Origin: Alkalihalobacterium chitinilyticum
GTDB taxonomy: Bacteria; Bacillota; Bacilli; Bacillales; Bacillaceae_F
Direction of reading: 5' to 3'
Assembly: GCF_029028005.1 (NCBI RefSeq)
Contig: NZ_JAOTPO010000009.1
Coordinates: 124,001-188,000 of the forward strand
DNA length: 64,000 nt
The notes under the pieces were generated by a model. The model was not told the origin of the DNA. It searched no databases and was given only the letters and a program-made list of their open reading frames with translations. The translations under genes and the position numbers were made by a program. Positions 1 to 8,538 of the stretch are shown piece by piece (position 1 is the first letter of the stretch; every line of letters starts with the position of its first letter).

Positions 1-186
1 ATGATTAACCGTGTGGAAGATCGTATTGAACAAAACACTGAGCAATATATTAACTACCGCCGTAATCGCCGTAAAGCGTGGGCTTCTCTAACAGATGAGT
101 ATATCCAATATGCTAGAACGCAAAATATTAATGCGGCTCGTCGCTTAGAGAATAGCTTCCGTACATTAGTCAACACTGGGAGTTAA
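1..186 (+). CDS. C-terminal part (or whole) of an unidentified helical protein
   Basis: An open frame runs from the first base to a TAA at 184-186. Because the window starts here, the ATG at position 1 may be internal and the gene probably begins outside. The visible 61 residues are highly charged, rich in Arg, Asn and Gln, without membrane segments, and look mostly helical. A terminator follows 22 bases after the stop, which supports a real gene end. I do not recognise the family. Confidence 0.55.
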   Translation: MINRVEDRIEQNTEQYINYRRNRRKAWASLTDEYIQYARTQNINAARRLENSFRTLVNTGS

Positions 187-207
187 TTTAATAACATAAA
201 TAAGTAC

Positions 208-238
208 AAGAGGAGAGCATTAGGCTTTCCTCTTTTTA
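208..238 (+). terminator. Rho-independent terminator of the first gene
   Basis: The arm AAGAGGAGAGC pairs with GGCTTTCCTCTT (one G-T pair) around a short ATTA loop and runs into a T-rich tract. It sits just after the stop at 186. Confidence 0.8.
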
Positions 239-340
239 TTTTTCTTGGATCTAAAATAGAGTTAATTGTTATTAACTAATAATATACTTAAAAAGTGTTA
301 ACTAAAATAATACTTCGATTATCAAAGTTTATGCAAAAAA

Positions 341-413
341 TCGACAAATTTTATATTAAAAGTATAAGAATAAAGTCATGAAACTGAAGGTTTTTGTCGG
401 AAATCATCGACAA
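341..413 (+). promoter_or_regulatory. Candidate operator half-sites upstream of the P450 gene
   Basis: TTGTCG (394-399) and CGACAA (408-413) form an inverted repeat with an 8-base spacer. A third half-site, TCGACAA, lies at 341-347, about 67 bases upstream of the CGACAA copy. The pair is centred about 70 bases upstream of the predicted transcription start, a position that suits an activator or an upstream repressor. No cognate regulator gene is visible nearby. The rest of the 187-516 gap is AT-rich with nothing else recognised. Confidence 0.4.
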
Positions 414-440
414 GTTTTTGTTATTAATGGAAAAATATTG

Positions 441-470
441 TTGAAAAATCAAAAGAAATAACAATATAAT
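441..470 (+). promoter_or_regulatory. Sigma-A type promoter of the P450 gene
   Basis: TTGAAA (441-446) and TATAAT (465-470) are separated by 18 bases. The start would be near 477, about 40 bases before the ATG at 517. Confidence 0.6.
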
Positions 471-516
471 ATTAATATATTAAAAAATATCAGAAAAATC
501 AGATAGGGGTATTGAT

Positions 517-1860
517 ATGGAAAAGATCATTGAAAAGAGAATTGCCAAAGCTACACCAGAAGAAGCAGCAGAATTATTCACTAGTCACTTAAAAGCTTCA
601 TTACATTTGCTTGATAAGTACGGTGAGCATGATATCGTACAAATTCCTACAAAAAGTGAGGATGAAAAGAACTTTTTCTTATTCAATGCAGATCACATTG
701 AGGAAGTTCTAGTAAAAAAACAAAAGTCATTTAAAAAGGGTAAAGACTATGATGGATTAATGCTTCTACTTGGAGAGGGTCTATTAACAAGTGAAGGTGA
801 AAAACATAAAAAACAACGTAAGCTGGCACAACCATCATTTCATATGAAGAGCATCGCTCAATATGCAGATTTGATGGTTAAAAATGCAGACAACTTAATG
901 AAAGATTGGCAAGATGAACAAAATCTACTAATCTCAAAGGAAATGATGGAAGTAACATTGAACATCATTACTGAAACGATGTTCGGTACTAAACTCGATG
1001 AGAAATTACTAGGTGATATTGATGAATCTTTTAGTAATTTTGCAAGTACTTTTGTTGATAAAATTATAAATGGAAATCCTTCACAAGAAAATCAAATGAA
1101 ATTGTACCAAGCAGTGAAGACGTTAAATAAAGTTATTTATGCAATTATCGAAGAAAAGAGAAAGTTAATTGAAAACGGCGTTCATGAACATGATCTACTA
1201 TCAATGTTAATTTCATCTCGATATGAAGAAGATGGCTCAGCTATGACGGATAAGGAATTATACGATCAAGTTATGACAATCTTCTTAGCGGGTCATGAAA
1301 CGACAGCTCATACTTTAACTTGGACATGGTACTTAATTTCACAGCACCCTGAAGTAGAACAAAAATTCTGGAATGAACTAGACACGGTTCTTAAGGGAGA
1401 GAAACCAACACTTGAGTCTGTACGACAACTTTCGTATACAAACTGCATTCTACAAGAGTCTATGCGTTTATATCCAGCTGCTTATGAGATCGGTCGTGAA
1501 GCTCTTGAAACAGTTGAGATTGGTGGCGTAACTTTTAATAAAGGTGATAACTTTAGAATGAGTCAGTATGCAGTTCAACGTAGCGAACGCTATTTTGACC
1601 AACCACATGATTTTATCCCGGAACGTTTTGATGGAGATTTATTAAGAAAAATTCCAAAGTATGCTTACTTCCCATTCGGTGGAGGAACACGAATTTGTAT
1701 CGGTAATAACTTAGCAATCATGGAAGCTGTTCTTATTTTAGCAACGATCGGTCAAAAATATAAATTAACACTTGCTGAGGATCAAACGGTAAAACAAATC
1801 CCGTTAATTACATTAAGACCAAATCATGGTTTAACGATGGTAGCAACGAAACGATCGTAA
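517..1860 (+). CDS. Cytochrome P450 monooxygenase
   Basis: This 447-residue protein is a soluble, stand-alone P450; the heme oxygenates an unknown, probably hydrophobic, substrate using electrons from separate redox partners. Visible hallmarks are the I-helix oxygen-activation motif AGHETT (258-263), the K-helix ExxR (E314-R317) and the heme-binding loop FPFGGGTRICIG with ligand Cys394. There is no fused reductase, so it is not a BM3-type CYP102, and no ferredoxin or reductase gene is adjacent. The general look is like alkaliphilic-Bacillus CYP197-type or cyanobacterial CYP110-type enzymes, but the subfamily is only a guess. An AGGGG ribosome site precedes the ATG. It appears monocistronic: promoter at 441-470, hairpin at 1869. 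Confidence 0.95.
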   Translation: MEKIIEKRIAKATPEEAAELFTSHLKASLHLLDKYGEHDIVQIPTKSEDEKNFFLFNADHIEEVLVKKQKSFKKGKDYDGLMLLLGEGLLTSEGEKHKKQRKLAQPSFHMKSIAQYADLMVKNADNLMKDWQDEQNLLISKEMMEVTLNIITETMFGTKLDEKLLGDIDESFSNFASTFVDKIINGNPSQENQMKLYQAVKTLNKVIYAIIEEKRKLIENGVHEHDLLSMLISSRYEEDGSAMTDKELYDQVMTIFLAGHETTAHTLTWTWYLISQHPEVEQKFWNELDTVLKGEKPTLESVRQLSYTNCILQESMRLYPAAYEIGREALETVEIGGVTFNKGDNFRMSQYAVQRSERYFDQPHDFIPERFDGDLLRKIPKYAYFPFGGGTRICIGNNLAIMEAVLILATIGQKYKLTLAEDQTVKQIPLITLRPNHGLTMVATKRS

Positions 1861-1868
1861 ATTTAAAC

Positions 1869-1911
1869 GTGACACCAAATACTGAGTGGTTAGTATTTAG
1901 TGTCATTACTT
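1869..1911 (+). terminator. Likely terminator after the P450 gene
   Basis: GTGACACCAAATACT (1869-1883) pairs with AGTATTTAGTGTCAT (1892-1906) with two imperfect positions and an 8-base loop. The following T-run is short, so termination strength is uncertain. Confidence 0.6.
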
Positions 1912-1936
1912 TAAATAAAAGTATAAAATTCAAAGA

Positions 1937-2000
1937 TGTCTAGCTCCAGCACCCAGCGAATAGCGAGACTCCGCTAAACGGGCGCTAGCGCTTTTCTTAG
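1937..2000 (+). repeat. Degenerate Bacillaceae intergenic repeat element
   Basis: The stretch begins TGTCTAGCTCCAGC and ends GCTAGCGCTTTTCTT. These are the ends I recall for a short interspersed repeat common between genes of Bacillus and Geobacillus-type genomes. The middle is short and partly palindromic (CCAGCGAATAGCGAG, GGGCGCTAGCGC). It abuts the ribosome binding site TAGGAGG of the next gene, so its right end supplies part of that gene's leader. The family assignment rests on memory of the motif, not on a search. Confidence 0.6.
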
Positions 2001-2009
2001 GAGGATACA

Positions 2010-2867
2010 ATGTCAAAACAAGTGCAGAAAGTAGAAGTAAGAAGAGAGCTAAAAAAACAAATCAAAATCAAAGGTCAAAATGTGGCTTATCTAGATTTCG
2101 GTCACACTGATGACCCGGTCGTTTTGCTCATTCATGGTGTTCCAGAATCAAGCATGTTATGGAAGGACATCATACCTGCGATTGTTTCTGAAGGATATCG
2201 AACGATCGCACCGGACCTGCCAGGTTTTGGACAAAGTGAACGGTTCAATGAAACTTCAAGTTGGGAACGTTATGAACAGTTTGTCACTGATTTCTTAAAT
2301 GAGCTTCAGTTAGAACAGGTTCATATCGTTTTACACGATTGGGGTGGATTAATTGGGCTAAGATGGGCGAGCTCAAACACTGAAAGAGTAAATAGTTTAA
2401 TTATAACAGACACGACGTTTACTCCTGATTATACTTGGCATAAAGCTGCGCAAATTTGGCAAACGCCAGGGAAAGGCGAAGAGCTTATTAAACAAATGTC
2501 CAATAAAGGATTATGGTTTGCAGGGATGAAAAAAGAAGTTCCAGGTGTGGGTGAAGATGTTCTTGAAGACTTTTTCCAAATCTTTTCAAGTGATAACACG
2601 AGATCTGCCATTTTAGAGTTATACCGTTCCGGTGATATGAAAAAAGTTATACCTTATCAAGGAAAACTGAAGCAAATAAATAAACCTGTAACGATTATCT
2701 GGGGAGAAAAAGATCCGTATGTATCGACAGATTACGCTTATAAGCTTCGTGATCAAGAATTCCCTCATGCTAAAGTTCATATTATCCCAGATGCCGGCCA
2801 TTTTATTCATATCGAAGTTCCAGAAGCAACGCAAACGTTTGTAAAGGAACATTTTAATAAAGTATAA
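2010..2867 (+). CDS. Alpha/beta hydrolase with Asp nucleophile (haloalkane dehalogenase or epoxide hydrolase-like)
   Basis: A 285-residue alpha/beta-hydrolase. The oxyanion region HGVPESS starts at His42. The nucleophile elbow is HDWGG with Asp110 instead of Ser, which is typical of haloalkane/haloacid dehalogenases and epoxide hydrolases rather than esterases. The acid is probably Asp235 (GEKDP) and the general base His264 (AGHF). The Trp after Asp110 is compatible with a halide-binding residue. There is no signal peptide, so it is cytoplasmic. The ribosome site AGGAGG lies 5-6 bases before the ATG and borders the repeat at 1937-2000. The real substrate cannot be told from the sequence. Confidence 0.88.
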   Translation: MSKQVQKVEVRRELKKQIKIKGQNVAYLDFGHTDDPVVLLIHGVPESSMLWKDIIPAIVSEGYRTIAPDLPGFGQSERFNETSSWERYEQFVTDFLNELQLEQVHIVLHDWGGLIGLRWASSNTERVNSLIITDTTFTPDYTWHKAAQIWQTPGKGEELIKQMSNKGLWFAGMKKEVPGVGEDVLEDFFQIFSSDNTRSAILELYRSGDMKKVIPYQGKLKQINKPVTIIWGEKDPYVSTDYAYKLRDQEFPHAKVHIIPDAGHFIHIEVPEATQTFVKEHFNKV

Positions 2868-3080
2868 ACTAGTCTTTTAGGTACTGCGGTTATTGATTAG
2901 AAAGTCTTGTTTTCGCTCCACTATTTAACAAATAGACGTACATTCCTCCTTTTTTTCGGCAGTTCATTACATATTACTACATGAAATTACATAGAAGATA
3001 AGGCGTTAGAAGCTGTTTCTACTATTTAACTAACTGATAAAATGACCACAGTAAAGAATAAAAAAGTTGGTGAAATAGCT

Positions 3081-4088
3081 ATGTTTATGAATTTTGAATT
3101 AGGTATAGACTTAGGAACAGCTAATATCCTTGTATATAGTAAAGAAAAAGGGATTATATTAAACGAGCCTTCCATCGTTGCAATTAACAAGCATTCTCAT
3201 GAAGTTGTAGCCGTTGGAATGGATGCTAAGCAAATGGTAGGGAAAACGCCTGAAAACATTAGAGTGGTTAGTCCATTAAAAAATGGAGTTATTGCTGATT
3301 TTGATGTAACAGCGATGTTGCTCAAACATGTGATGAAATTATCTGCAAAAAAGCTAGGGTTGTCGTTTAGAAAGCCGAGTGTCATCATTTGTGCTCCTTC
3401 AGGCTCCACATCGGTCGAACAACGTGCAATCATCGATGCGGTCAGAAGTTGTGGTGCGAAACAAGTGGAGCTCATCGAAGGCCCCGTTGCAGCTGCAATT
3501 GGTGCTGGATTGCCAGTAGATGAACCAATTGCTAATGTTGTCGTTGATATTGGCGGGGGAACGACGGAAGTTGCGATCATTTCTTTTGGCGGTGTAGTTT
3601 CTTGTCAATCGATCCGTATTGGCGGTCACAAGTTTGATGAGGATATTATTCAATACATTCGCAAAAAGTACAACTTATTAATTGGTGAACGAACAGCGGA
3701 ACAAATTAAAATGGACATTGGTTACGCGCCTTGCGATCATGAGAAAGAATCGATTGAAATTAGAGGAAGGGATCTTGTATCAGGACTTCCTAAAAACATT
3801 ACAATTTACTCAACAGAAATACAAGAATCGATGAAAGAAGATCTATTTCATATTTTAGAAGCCATTCGTGCAACACTTGAGGATTGCCCGCCTGAATTAA
3901 GCGGCGATATTGTAGACCGAGGAGTAATCCTAACCGGTGGAGGTGCTCTTTTAAACGGAATTGAGGATTGGTTGAGTGAAGAAATTGTTGTCCCTGTTAT
4001 GCTGGCGCCAAGTCCATTAGAGTCCGTCGCGGTCGGTACTGGTAAATCTCTAAAAATGTTATCAAGAATGAAAAAACGTATCGGTTAA
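3081..4088 (+). CDS. mreBH: MreB-family actin homologue, MreBH type
   Basis: A bacterial actin that forms membrane-associated filaments guiding lateral cell-wall synthesis; in Bacillus subtilis MreBH also directs the hydrolase LytE. The start chosen is ATG 3081 because a GGTGA site precedes it and the product then begins [19 protein letters not shown] and has 335 residues, the length of B. subtilis MreBH. An in-frame upstream ATG at 3042 would add 13 residues with no good ribosome site. Nucleotide-binding signatures are the N-terminal GIDLGTAN, the [10 protein letters not shown] phosphate-2 motif and the C-terminal [10 protein letters not shown] adenosine motif. It stands alone, away from mreCD, as mreBH does. 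MreB or Mbl are alternatives, but the N-terminus favours MreBH. Confidence 0.88.
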   Translation: MFMNFELGIDLGTANILVYSKEKGIILNEPSIVAINKHSHEVVAVGMDAKQMVGKTPENIRVVSPLKNGVIADFDVTAMLLKHVMKLSAKKLGLSFRKPSVIICAPSGSTSVEQRAIIDAVRSCGAKQVELIEGPVAAAIGAGLPVDEPIANVVVDIGGGTTEVAIISFGGVVSCQSIRIGGHKFDEDIIQYIRKKYNLLIGERTAEQIKMDIGYAPCDHEKESIEIRGRDLVSGLPKNITIYSTEIQESMKEDLFHILEAIRATLEDCPPELSGDIVDRGVILTGGGALLNGIEDWLSEEIVVPVMLAPSPLESVAVGTGKSLKMLSRMKKRIG

Positions 4089-4114
4089 TATAAAATGGTT
4101 TGTAACTAAAATTT

Positions 4115-4151
4115 AAAAGCATCTATAGTCAATTGACTATAGATGCTTTTT
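4115..4151 (+). terminator. Strong terminator after mreBH
   Basis: AAAAGCATCTATAGTC and GACTATAGATGCTTTTT form a perfect long stem with a 4-5 base loop and a T-run. The stem is so symmetric that it could also act from the other strand. Confidence 0.9.
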
Positions 4152-4244
4152 GTATGACATCTCAATAATCTAATTAAAGTATAAAAGAATGGCTACTGGC
4201 TATTCTAGTGATACGTGAAACTTATTATAAAGGATTAGATTTCG

Positions 4245-4400
4245 ATGAAAAAAAAGAAACCGATTTGGAAAAAGTGGTGGATTTGGCTAGTCATCTTGTT
4301 CGTTTGCTTAAATATACTGATTACGAATTTATCTGAAACCGAATTTGACCATGAACAAGAACGAAATGAGTTAAAAGAAGGGAACATCTCTACTCATTAG
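4245..4400 (+). CDS. Small single-pass membrane protein, 51 residues
   Basis: ATG 4245 to TAG 4400, preceded by AAAGGAT with suitable spacing. The product starts with a Lys/Trp-rich cytoplasmic stretch (MKKKKPIWKKWW), then one hydrophobic segment of about 17 residues (IWLVILFVCLNILITNL), then an acidic tail rich in Glu. This positive-inside, acidic-outside layout is characteristic of small membrane proteins. It precedes the DUF2254 gene by 64 bases and may be co-transcribed with it. Family unknown. Confidence 0.6.
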   Translation: MKKKKPIWKKWWIWLVILFVCLNILITNLSETEFDHEQERNELKEGNISTH

Positions 4401-4464
4401 TCAGGTGTGGAAAACTTATGTCTAGCGAACCCTCTTATTCATGTTACAAGGAGGTTGGTGGCTC

Positions 4465-5751
4465 ATGATTTATCATCTTGTATTGAAGGTAAGAAAAAAT
4501 ATCTGGCTTATACCGAGCGCTTATTGTGTACTAGCTACCGTTCTAGCTCTTTTTATCATTTGGTTAGATACAGTTCATGGGGAGAGAGTAGAAGCTGCAC
4601 TTCCTGCAACGATATTAATTAGTGTTGATCTTGCCCAGACGATATTAGGGATTATTGCTGCTGCTTTATTAACGATGATTACAATCACATTTTCTACTAT
4701 TATGGTCGTTCTTACAACCTATTCATCACAGTTTTCACCGAGAACGCTTTCGGATTTTGTAACGAATAAAGTGACGATGCGGGTGTTAGGAATTTATATG
4801 GGAGGGTTTATGTACTCGATCCTTTCTCTATTATTTATGAGAGAGGACCTAGAACATGAAGTGATAGCAGGGACAATTGGTGTACTATTTTCGATTGTTT
4901 GCTTAGCCTTTTTCGCTTATTTTATTCATTTTGTAGCGACTTCTATTCAAGTTAATAAGTTAATTAGCGAATTAACTAGACATACACTTGATACGGTCTA
5001 TAATCGCAAAAAGCCAGAAAGAAAAACGGAAACGATAAGTATTAGCTATAACAAACCGAAGCTAGTCCCAGAGGCGTTCACTAAAATGGAAGTAAGAAGC
5101 AGAACATTCGGATATATTCAACTCTATCAGTATGATCACTTATTAAAAAGAGCGAAAAAGGATGATCTTTACATAGAAATTGTTCCTGCAATTGGCACAT
5201 TTATCACTACAAACCAAACCATTTTTAACGTTTACTATCAATATAAAAAACCAAAGATCAATTTTCATAAATACGTAGAAGTCGGTAATGATCGCACGAT
5301 TTTACAGGATGTTGATTTTGGAATACAAAAAGTGGTAGAAGTAACACTTAGGGCTTTGTCACCAGGTATTAATGATCCAAATACCGCAATAGATGGAATT
5401 TTGCACTTAGGAAAATTATTAGCAGAAGCATGTAAGCAAGATGGAAACTACATTGCATATTCCGATCGTTCTGTTGTACGAGTGATTGCTCATCAAAAAT
5501 CAGTAGAAGAAATTCTTTACGTCACTTTTTATCAGATTTGCCATTACGGTCGTGAAGATATATCGATCATGCTTGCCACTTATGAAGCTTTAATTATGAT
5601 TGTAGAAGAAAACAATCAACGGATTAAAAATAAGATCTGGACATTTAGCCAGTACATAGATAAAAGTTTTAATAAAGAAGTGCTTCAAGACCTCGATCTT
5701 CAATACTACGATAAAAAAGTAAATCAACTACGAGCAAAAACAATGACTTAA
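4465..5751 (+). CDS. DUF2254 family integral membrane protein
   Basis: 428 residues from ATG 4465. This start is chosen because a perfect AAGGAGG lies at 4447-4453; the in-frame ATG at 4441 precedes that site and has none of its own. The N-terminal 170 residues hold four hydrophobic segments with the conserved patch TMITITFSTIMVVLTTYSSQ followed by FSPRTL. The rest is a soluble domain containing LSPGINDPNTA, typical of the DUF2254 family, whose function is unknown. A terminator follows directly. Confidence 0.85.
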   Translation: MIYHLVLKVRKNIWLIPSAYCVLATVLALFIIWLDTVHGERVEAALPATILISVDLAQTILGIIAAALLTMITITFSTIMVVLTTYSSQFSPRTLSDFVTNKVTMRVLGIYMGGFMYSILSLLFMREDLEHEVIAGTIGVLFSIVCLAFFAYFIHFVATSIQVNKLISELTRHTLDTVYNRKKPERKTETISISYNKPKLVPEAFTKMEVRSRTFGYIQLYQYDHLLKRAKKDDLYIEIVPAIGTFITTNQTIFNVYYQYKKPKINFHKYVEVGNDRTILQDVDFGIQKVVEVTLRALSPGINDPNTAIDGILHLGKLLAEACKQDGNYIAYSDRSVVRVIAHQKSVEEILYVTFYQICHYGREDISIMLATYEALIMIVEENNQRIKNKIWTFSQYIDKSFNKEVLQDLDLQYYDKKVNQLRAKTMT

Positions 5752-5760
5752 TCCTTTTTG

Positions 5761-5789
5761 AAAACTGTGGATCACTCTACAGTTTTTTT
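5761..5789 (+). terminator. Terminator after the DUF2254 gene
   Basis: AAAACTGT (5761-5768) pairs with ACAGTTTT (5779-5786) and continues into a T-run, ten bases after the stop. Confidence 0.8.
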
Positions 5790-6114
5790 GTCTTCTTTCT
5801 TTACGGTTTATGGTTTATGTATGTAGACAAGGAAATACATGTCTCTTTGTACCTTACATTTAACGATTTCAAAACTTTATTAAGCAAATTCCTAGGGATA
5901 TGGAGGATCTTCCGTTATTTAGGAGGAAATGGCTACGTATTATATTTAACAAACCCTTATTATAAAATAACAGCATGAATACTAAAATATCAGTAAATAC
6001 ACAATTTGTGAAAAATTGTATATATGTTTAACATAAAACGTATGAAAAATGTTTGTAAAAGTATGTGATGAAATGACACTACTTCGCTTTACAAAAAAGA
6101 AAGGGGCAAACAAC
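5790..6114. other. Intergenic leader of the amino-acid ABC operon
   Basis: No gene is supported. An AGGAGGAAATGG string near 5920 would translate only a seven-codon peptide with the ATG too close to the site. TGAATACTAAAATATCA near 5975 faintly resembles an ArgR/AhrC box half, too weak to call. The region is AT-rich and must hold the operon promoter, which I could not place with confidence. Confidence 0.4.
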
Positions 6115-6939
6115 TTGAAAAAATTAGAAAGAAAGAGAAACAGTAAGATGAAAAAATGGATGGGTGGTCTTTTTACATCTGCGCTTTTACTAGGCATGGC
6201 AGCGTGTGGAACGGCTGATGAAACTCAAGGTGAAGCATCAGGTGATGGAGGTACGCAGGAAGAAGCACAAGAGATTTCAGTTGCTGTTGTACAAGATTAT
6301 CCACCGTTTGAGTACATAGTGGATGGTGATTTAACAGGATTTGATATTGATATTATCGAAGCAATTGCGGCTGAAGAGAACTTAAAAGTTAACTGGGAGA
6401 TCATGAGGTTTGATGGTATTATCCCGGCATTACAAGCAAATCAGGTAGATGCAGCTGTATCTGCGATTACGATCCGTGATGATCGTGCGGAAGTAGTTGA
6501 TTTTTCACAGCCTTATTTTGAATCTGGTTTATCATTAGTTGTTCCAGTAGATAGCGATATTAATAGCATTGAAGATTTAGAAGGTGCACAGATCGTTGGG
6601 AAACAAGGAACATCTGGTCTTGAAAAGGCGAGAGAATTTGCAGAACAGTATAACGGTGATGTAACGGTTCTCCAAGAAGATGCAACGATGTACATGGAAA
6701 TTTTATCAGGTAACGCTGATGCATTGGTTAACGATTATCCAAGTGTTGCTTATAAGATTACAACAGATGGTGATGACACACAATTACGTATCGTTGGTGA
6801 ACGTTTAACAGGTGAAGATTACGGTATCGCTGTATCTAAGGGTGCAGATGGACTACTTGAGAAAATGGACAACGGACTCTCTACTATTATGGAGAACGGA
6901 ACATACGATGAAATTTACAATCAGTATTTTGGTGAATAA
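6115..6939 (+). CDS. Polar amino-acid ABC transporter, substrate-binding lipoprotein
   Basis: A periplasmic-binding-protein-like lipoprotein of family 3 that captures an amino acid outside the membrane and delivers it to the permease encoded next. TTG 6115 is preferred because AAGGGG sits 8 bases upstream; ATG 6150, giving a more typical short signal peptide, is the alternative. The lipobox is LGMAAC with Cys31 (Cys20 from the second start), followed by an acidic Gly/Glu linker. Mature-domain features are YPPFEY, GFDIDIIEAIA, AVSAITIRDDRAEVVDFSQPY and the C-terminal YNQYFG. Ligand specificity (Arg, Gln, cystine or other) is not readable. Confidence 0.93.
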   Translation: MKKLERKRNSKMKKWMGGLFTSALLLGMAACGTADETQGEASGDGGTQEEAQEISVAVVQDYPPFEYIVDGDLTGFDIDIIEAIAAEENLKVNWEIMRFDGIIPALQANQVDAAVSAITIRDDRAEVVDFSQPYFESGLSLVVPVDSDINSIEDLEGAQIVGKQGTSGLEKAREFAEQYNGDVTVLQEDATMYMEILSGNADALVNDYPSVAYKITTDGDDTQLRIVGERLTGEDYGIAVSKGADGLLEKMDNGLSTIMENGTYDEIYNQYFGE

Positions 6940-6948
6940 CGGGGTTTT

Positions 6949-6980
6949 AAAGGTGTGACTGATTAGGTCTCACCTTTTTT
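6949..6980 (+). terminator. Partial terminator or attenuator between binding-protein and permease genes
   Basis: AAAGGTGTGAC (6949-6959) pairs with GTCTCACCTTT (6967-6977) with one mismatch and runs into Ts. It lies inside the operon, so it probably allows read-through and keeps the binding protein in excess over the membrane parts, a common arrangement in such operons. Confidence 0.7.
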
Positions 6981-7006
6981 ACTTAAATCATAAGGAGGAA
7001 CTTACA

Positions 7007-7660
7007 ATCGAGACTTTACAGATAATCATCGATGCGATGCCAGTGTTATTAAAAGGGTTGTGGATTACAGTTCTTATTACGGTCATTTCCCTTTTAATTG
7101 CATTGGTCATTGGTTTAGCTTTTGGACTTTGTAGTATTTCTAGAAATAAACTGTTACGAGCTATAGCAACCATATACGTTGATTTAATTCGCGGCACACC
7201 GATATTAGTCCAAATTTTATTTATTTATTTTGGTCTGCCATCAGCGACAAGTATTACACTTACTGCCTTTACAGCAGGTGTCATTGCGATCAGTATTAAC
7301 GCTGGTGCCTATTTAGTTGAAATCTTCCGAGCTGGAATTAATTCCATTGACAAAGGACAAATGGAAGCAGGTCGCACGTTAGGCTTTTCTTATGCACAAA
7401 CAATGCGTATAATCATTTTACCTCAAGCTGTTCGTCGAATGATTCCAGCGTTCGTGAACCAATTTATCGTTAGTATTAAGGATACATCACTTCTTTCAGT
7501 TATCGGTATTGCTGAATTAACGATGTCTGGTCAGTCCATCTATGCGATGAACTTTCGAGCGTTTGAAATTTTAGGGATGGTCGGCATACTATACTTCGTC
7601 TTAATCTATACATTAACGTTATTTTCTCGCTGGCTTGAAAGGAGATTGGATGTCGCATGA
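7007..7660 (+). CDS. Polar amino-acid ABC transporter, permease; apparent ATC start codon
   Basis: A HisMQ/GlnP-family permease with about five membrane segments and the ATPase-contact EAA loop [29 protein letters not shown] perfect AAGGAGG at 6992-6998 is 8 bases before an ATC at 7007, and reading from it gives [19 protein letters not shown], the usual N-terminus of this family, with 217 residues. There is no ATG, GTG or TTG in frame between the site and ATG 7037, which is about 38 bases away and would remove the conserved first helix start. So either AUC serves as start or ATG has mutated to ATC. The stop overlaps the next start (ATGA). Confidence 0.9.
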   Translation: METLQIIIDAMPVLLKGLWITVLITVISLLIALVIGLAFGLCSISRNKLLRAIATIYVDLIRGTPILVQILFIYFGLPSATSITLTAFTAGVIAISINAGAYLVEIFRAGINSIDKGQMEAGRTLGFSYAQTMRIIILPQAVRRMIPAFVNQFIVSIKDTSLLSVIGIAELTMSGQSIYAMNFRAFEILGMVGILYFVLIYTLTLFSRWLERRLDVA

Positions 7661-8379
7661 TAAAAATCGACAATTTAAAAAAATCATTTGGTGACCTTGA
7701 AGTTCTTAAAGATATTAACGCGGAAATTAAACCACAAGAAGTTGTTTGTGTTATCGGTCCGTCGGGTTCGGGGAAAAGTACATTTTTACGTTGTATTAAT
7801 CGTCTAGAGGAACCGACAGGAGGGTCAATTTATATAGAAGGAAACGATATTACCGACCCTAAAAATAACATTAATAAAATGCGTCAAAAGCTAGGGATGG
7901 TGTTTCAACAGTTTAACCTATTCCCACACATGACTGTACTGCAAAACATTACATCTGCACCTATTCGTCTTAAAGGAAAATCGAAATCTGAAGCCCATAC
8001 TTTTGGGATGGAACTTCTTGAAAAGGTTGGATTGACAGATAAAGCAAGTGTTTATCCCGATAATTTATCAGGTGGACAAAAACAACGGGCAGCCATTGCT
8101 AGAGCACTAGCGATGGAACCTAGCATTATGTTATTTGATGAGCCGACATCTGCTCTAGACCCTGAAATGGTCGGTGGTGTTTTAGAAGTTATGAAAGATT
8201 TAGCTAAAGAAGGAATGACCATGGTCATTGTAACTCATGAAATGGGGTTTGCTAGAGAAGTGGCTGACCGAGTCATTTTCATGGATGGCGGCTACATTGT
8301 GGAAGAAGGAGAGCCAGAAGCGATTTTTGGCAATCCACAACACGAACGTACCCAAGCTTTTTTATCCAAAGTGTTATAA
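7657..8379 (+). CDS. Polar amino-acid ABC transporter, ATPase
   Basis: A 240-residue ATPase that powers the importer. Walker A is GPSGSGKST (34-42), the Q-loop [12 protein letters not shown] follows, the signature is LSGGQKQR (137-144) and Walker B is IMLFDEP (Asp161, Glu162), then the H-loop VTHEM. The start overlaps the permease stop, implying translational coupling. Length and motifs match GlnQ/ArtM-type ATPases. A strong terminator closes the operon. Confidence 0.95.
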   Translation: MIKIDNLKKSFGDLEVLKDINAEIKPQEVVCVIGPSGSGKSTFLRCINRLEEPTGGSIYIEGNDITDPKNNINKMRQKLGMVFQQFNLFPHMTVLQNITSAPIRLKGKSKSEAHTFGMELLEKVGLTDKASVYPDNLSGGQKQRAAIARALAMEPSIMLFDEPTSALDPEMVGGVLEVMKDLAKEGMTMVIVTHEMGFAREVADRVIFMDGGYIVEEGEPEAIFGNPQHERTQAFLSKVL

Positions 8380-8387
8380 TAGAAGGG

Positions 8388-8419
8388 AAAGATGCTGGTT
8401 CATTATCAGCATCTTTTTT
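8388..8419 (+). terminator. Terminator of the amino-acid ABC operon
   Basis: AAAGATGCTG (8388-8397) pairs with CAGCATCTTT (8407-8416) and ends in six Ts. Confidence 0.9.
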
Positions 8420-8538
8420 CTATTTTGTGACCTTTTTTCCTTTATATAGACAAAACCTCTATTATAGAAGAGAATTAAATAAAGGCAGTTAAGGAAATAC
8501 TAAGTATAATTTCTAGATGTTAGAAAGAAGGAATGGAA

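Noticed and set aside
5974-5992. Possible ArgR/AhrC box before the amino-acid ABC operon
   Set aside because: Only one half resembles the box; specificity for arginine cannot be claimed from it.
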